Source: Streptomyces sp. JH14
GTDB lineage: Bacteria > Actinomycetota > Actinomycetes > Streptomycetales > Streptomycetaceae
Direction of reading: 5' to 3'
NCBI RefSeq assembly: GCF_029428675.1
Contig: NZ_JAJNEL010000001.1
Span: 1,736,001-1,800,000, forward strand
DNA length: 64,000 bases
Part shown: piece by piece, positions 61,956 to 64,000 of the stretch
Layout: each line of letters starts with the position of its first letter
Numbering within the stretch: position 1 is the stretch's first letter
Made by a program: the position numbers and the translations under genes
The notes under the pieces: model-generated
Databases searched by the model: none
What the model was told of the DNA's origin: nothing
Seen by the model: the letters and a program-made list of their open reading frames with translations, nothing else

Positions 61956-64000
61956 ATGGCCACCAACACACAGGCCAGCACCGGGCCGGTGTGGGACTGG
62001 GCTGCCGGTCACGGACCCGTGACCGGCGCCATGTCCGCCACCACCGGATGCCTCGCCGTCGCCACCACCGGAGCAGCCACCGGCATGCCCCCCGGCTGGG
62101 CCCTCGCCGTCGGCGCCGCCGGCGCCCTCGGCCACACCATCTCCAGCCTGCGCGAACGCCTCTCCGGCCGCACCATCGCCATGAGGTCCGCCTCCTGGCT
62201 CATCGGCGCCGGGTGGACCACCTGGGCCATGACCACCGGGCCCCTGACCTGGGCCGCCCTCGGATCGCTCGCCACCATCGGCGTCGGCATGGGCGCGGCC
62301 GCCCGCTCCACCCTCCTGTATGAGGAGGCCCGGGAGTTGGAGGCCATTGCGCAGGCTGAGCGACAGGTAGCCCGCGAACTGTCCGCCGAACGCCGGGCGA
62401 TCGCCGCGGAGTGGGTGGACCGGGTACAGCGGGTCTGCAACATCACCCTGCGGATCCTCGCGGTGGAAATCTGGCCCACCGGCACCGGCTTCACCATCGA
62501 CGCCGAACTCCCCCCGGGTGGCACCACCTACGACCGGATCGCTCAGCACTCCGCCGCGCTGTCCGCCGATGCCCGTCTGCCGCACGGCTGCACCGCGGTT
62601 GCCTCGCAGGGCATTCACCAGGGTCGGGTCCTGATCGACGTGACCACGGTCAACGTCCTGTCCGAGGAGCGCACCTACCCGTCCGACTACACCCCGTTGT
62701 CGATCTACACCGGTATCCCGTGGGGCTACCGCACCAACGCGGAGGAGATCTGCGTGTTCCTGCGCGAGCAGTGCGCGCTGGTCGTGGGCCCGACCGGGTC
62801 GGGGAAGACGAACATGGTGCACGTCATCCTCGCCGGGTTCGCCCGCACCACCGATGTGTTGACCTGGGTGATCGACCTGAACGCCGGATCGGCCGGCCTG
62901 CCTTGGGTCCGCCCGGCGCTGGACGCCAACGGGGCGCCGGTCGACGGGGTCCGGCCGGGTATCGACTGGCTCGCCTCGACCTATGAGGAAGCAGTGCTGA
63001 TGCTCGACGCGGCCTTGGCGGTCGGGCTTCGCCGGAAGGTCGCCTATCAGGATTTGATGGCGGAGCGGAACACTGATCAGTTGCCGATCAGCGCGAAGAT
63101 TCCGCAGATCATGCTGGTCGTCGACGAGGGTGCGGAGATCCTGACCAGCACCGACCGGCGCATGAAGGAACTCGCGAAGAAGATCCTCGAAGTGATCCGG
63201 ATGCTGCGGGCCATGGGTGCGCGGACCGTGCTCACTGCATTGGGCGCCACCGGCTCCGTCCTCGGCAACCTGATGATCCGCCGCGAGGCCAAAGCCCGGG
63301 TCTGCCTCACCGGGGGCGAGGTCGAGGGGATGGACCTGAGCAAGGTCTTCCCTGGTTCTCGCGGGCTGCGCGTGGATCAGGCTCCGTATAAGGGTGCTGG
63401 GTTCATGGGGACACCGGAGTCTGCGGCGGCCCTGTTCAAGAACTGGCGGATCCTGCCCAACCAGATCCGCGACATCGTGATCGCCACCTCCGACATGCAC
63501 CCGCAGCTCGATGACGTCTCCCGCAAGGCCGCGGGCGACGCCTACGCCTCGCGGTGGGATCCGGAACGCACGGCATGGATGCGGGACACCACCCACACCC
63601 CGGCCACCGACGCCCCGGCGCAGACGGCCGGGAGCACCGGCGGGCTGAACCTGTCCGCGCTCCGGGGCGATCGGGAGTCCGCTGAGGAAGCGCTCGCCCG
63701 GAAGTTCCGCGAGCAGATCGACGCCGAGTTCGCGACCTTCGCCGAGCCCGGAACGACCACCGAGCAGCCGACGTCGGGCGGGCTGAACCTGTCCGCGCTC
63801 CAGAACGAGGACAACGCAGCACGGCAGGCCGCCCTCTCCCTACTGCTCGCCGCCGGACCGGACGGAACCGGCGCCTCAGCCATCGCCCGGGCGCTCGCCG
63901 ACGAACACGGCACCACGCGGCAAACCGTCGTCGGCTGGCTCAAGACGTGGACCGAGGACGGCACCGCCGTCCGCGTCGGCACCGGCACCAAAGCCCGCTA
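61956..64000 (+). CDS. tra: FtsK/SpoIIIE-type DNA translocase Tra (to window edge)
   Basis: 681 residues are visible; the last complete codon is followed by TA at the edge, so the stop may be the next base. Two hydrophobic segments lie near residues 25-90. The P-loop ATPase core has Walker A VGPTGSGKTN (about residue 279) and Walker B QIMLVVDEGAE (about residue 387). A C-terminal winged-helix part (GTGASAIARALADEHG, TRQTVVGWLKTW) should recognise transfer-site repeats. Streptomyces Tra proteins form a hexamer that moves double-stranded DNA between mycelia. Two near-identical GLNLSAL peptides occur in the linker (about residues 564 and 610). Confidence 0.9.
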   Translation, partial: MATNTQASTGPVWDWAAGHGPVTGAMSATTGCLAVATTGAATGMPPGWALAVGAAGALGHTISSLRERLSGRTIAMRSASWLIGAGWTTWAMTTGPLTWAALGSLATIGVGMGAAARSTLLYEEARELEAIAQAERQVARELSAERRAIAAEWVDRVQRVCNITLRILAVEIWPTGTGFTIDAELPPGGTTYDRIAQHSAALSADARLPHGCTAVASQGIHQGRVLIDVTTVNVLSEERTYPSDYTPLSIYTGIPWGYRTNAEEICVFLREQCALVVGPTGSGKTNMVHVILAGFARTTDVLTWVIDLNAGSAGLPWVRPALDANGAPVDGVRPGIDWLASTYEEAVLMLDAALAVGLRRKVAYQDLMAERNTDQLPISAKIPQIMLVVDEGAEILTSTDRRMKELAKKILEVIRMLRAMGARTVLTALGATGSVLGNLMIRREAKARVCLTGGEVEGMDLSKVFPGSRGLRVDQAPYKGAGFMGTPESAAALFKNWRILPNQIRDIVIATSDMHPQLDDVSRKAAGDAYASRWDPERTAWMRDTTHTPATDAPAQTAGSTGGLNLSALRGDRESAEEALARKFREQIDAEFATFAEPGTTTEQPTSGGLNLSALQNEDNAARQAALSLLLAAGPDGTGASAIARALADEHGTTRQTVVGWLKTWTEDGTAVRVGTGTKAR

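Larger units (their letters stand above)
53672..64000. mobile_element. AICE-type integrative conjugative element, left part
   Basis: Bounded on the left by the tRNA-Pro fragment. It contains cargo (IS relic, Imm35-like protein, OLD-like ATPase, methyltransferase), a GntR regulator with repeated operators, and a cluster of mostly overlapping transfer genes ending in an FtsK/SpoIIIE-type translocase. In Streptomyces AICEs the replication, xis and integrase genes and the other attachment site usually follow the translocase, so the right end should be just outside the window with an intact tRNA-Pro. Confidence 0.75.

Noticed and set aside
1..64000. CRISPR arrays or rRNA genes
   Set aside because: No regularly spaced short repeats with unique spacers and no rRNA-like sequence were noticed. 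The only tRNA-like sequence is the 41-bp fragment at 53672.

Overview
The window is high-GC actinobacterial DNA, almost certainly from a Streptomyces chromosome. The reasons are the GC-biased codon use, GTG and TTG starts, a malREFG-aglA-amylase cluster with glnE close by, and an actinomycete-type FtsK/Tra conjugation module at the right edge. Most of the first 31 kb looks like conserved core. From about 31.6 kb onward it is accessory DNA, crowded with small Streptomyces-restricted genes, broken genes and integrase or attachment-site scars.

Core part. 0.5-9.3 kb holds a secreted DUF1996 protein, a small lipoprotein divergent from a membrane protein, a His/Trp-repeat secreted peptide, a PF10118 metal-dependent hydrolase followed by a phthalate-dioxygenase-reductase-type flavoprotein and a TetR regulator, a CHM isomerase-like tautomerase and a truncated NTPase regulator. 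9.5-24.9 kb is a starch and maltodextrin locus. It encodes a very large secreted two-catalytic-domain amylase/pullulanase, a secreted CBM20 alpha-amylase, a cytosolic GH13 alpha-glucosidase, the MalEFG importer and two LacI-family regulators with nearly identical DNA-binding heads. CTTGCAAG/GCAAG operator-like sites stand upstream of both amlB and malE, so secreted hydrolysis, import, intracellular cleavage and repression form one circuit. 25-31.5 kb carries a PAP2-type membrane protein, glnE, a PNPOx-fold protein, a HemK-like methyltransferase and two small overlapping genes.

Accessory part A, about 31.6-53.6 kb. At about 32.35 kb a maleylpyruvate-isomerase-like gene and an ALF/Hint polymorphic toxin gene meet head to head. 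Both lack their 5' ends. The toxin still has a candidate immunity gene and a very strong terminator. Next come a relic of a second toxin linker, a frameshifted tyrosine integrase that has lost its catalytic Tyr, and a stray 3' end of a GlnA2-type glutamine synthetase. Further on are an ATP-dependent DNA ligase, several DUF6233-like and other small genes, IS630 and regulator fragments, a LysR/NmrA pair, and three diverged copies of a repeat resembling integrase arm sites at 46.2, 47.2 and 48.2 kb. The most interesting gene is at 50.45-52.17 kb: one protein that appears to join a PIN nuclease, a HEPN-type RNase motif and an Mrr-like restriction nuclease.

Accessory part B, 53.67 kb to the right edge. 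A 41-bp 3' fragment of a tRNA-Pro gene probably marks the left attachment site of an actinomycete integrative and conjugative element (AICE). Its cargo begins with an IS relic, an Imm35-like protein and an OLD-like ATPase-TOPRIM protein of lower GC. A methyltransferase and a GntR regulator follow, with three near-identical 20-bp operators. The transfer operon of mostly overlapping genes ends in the FtsK-type translocase that runs to the window edge.
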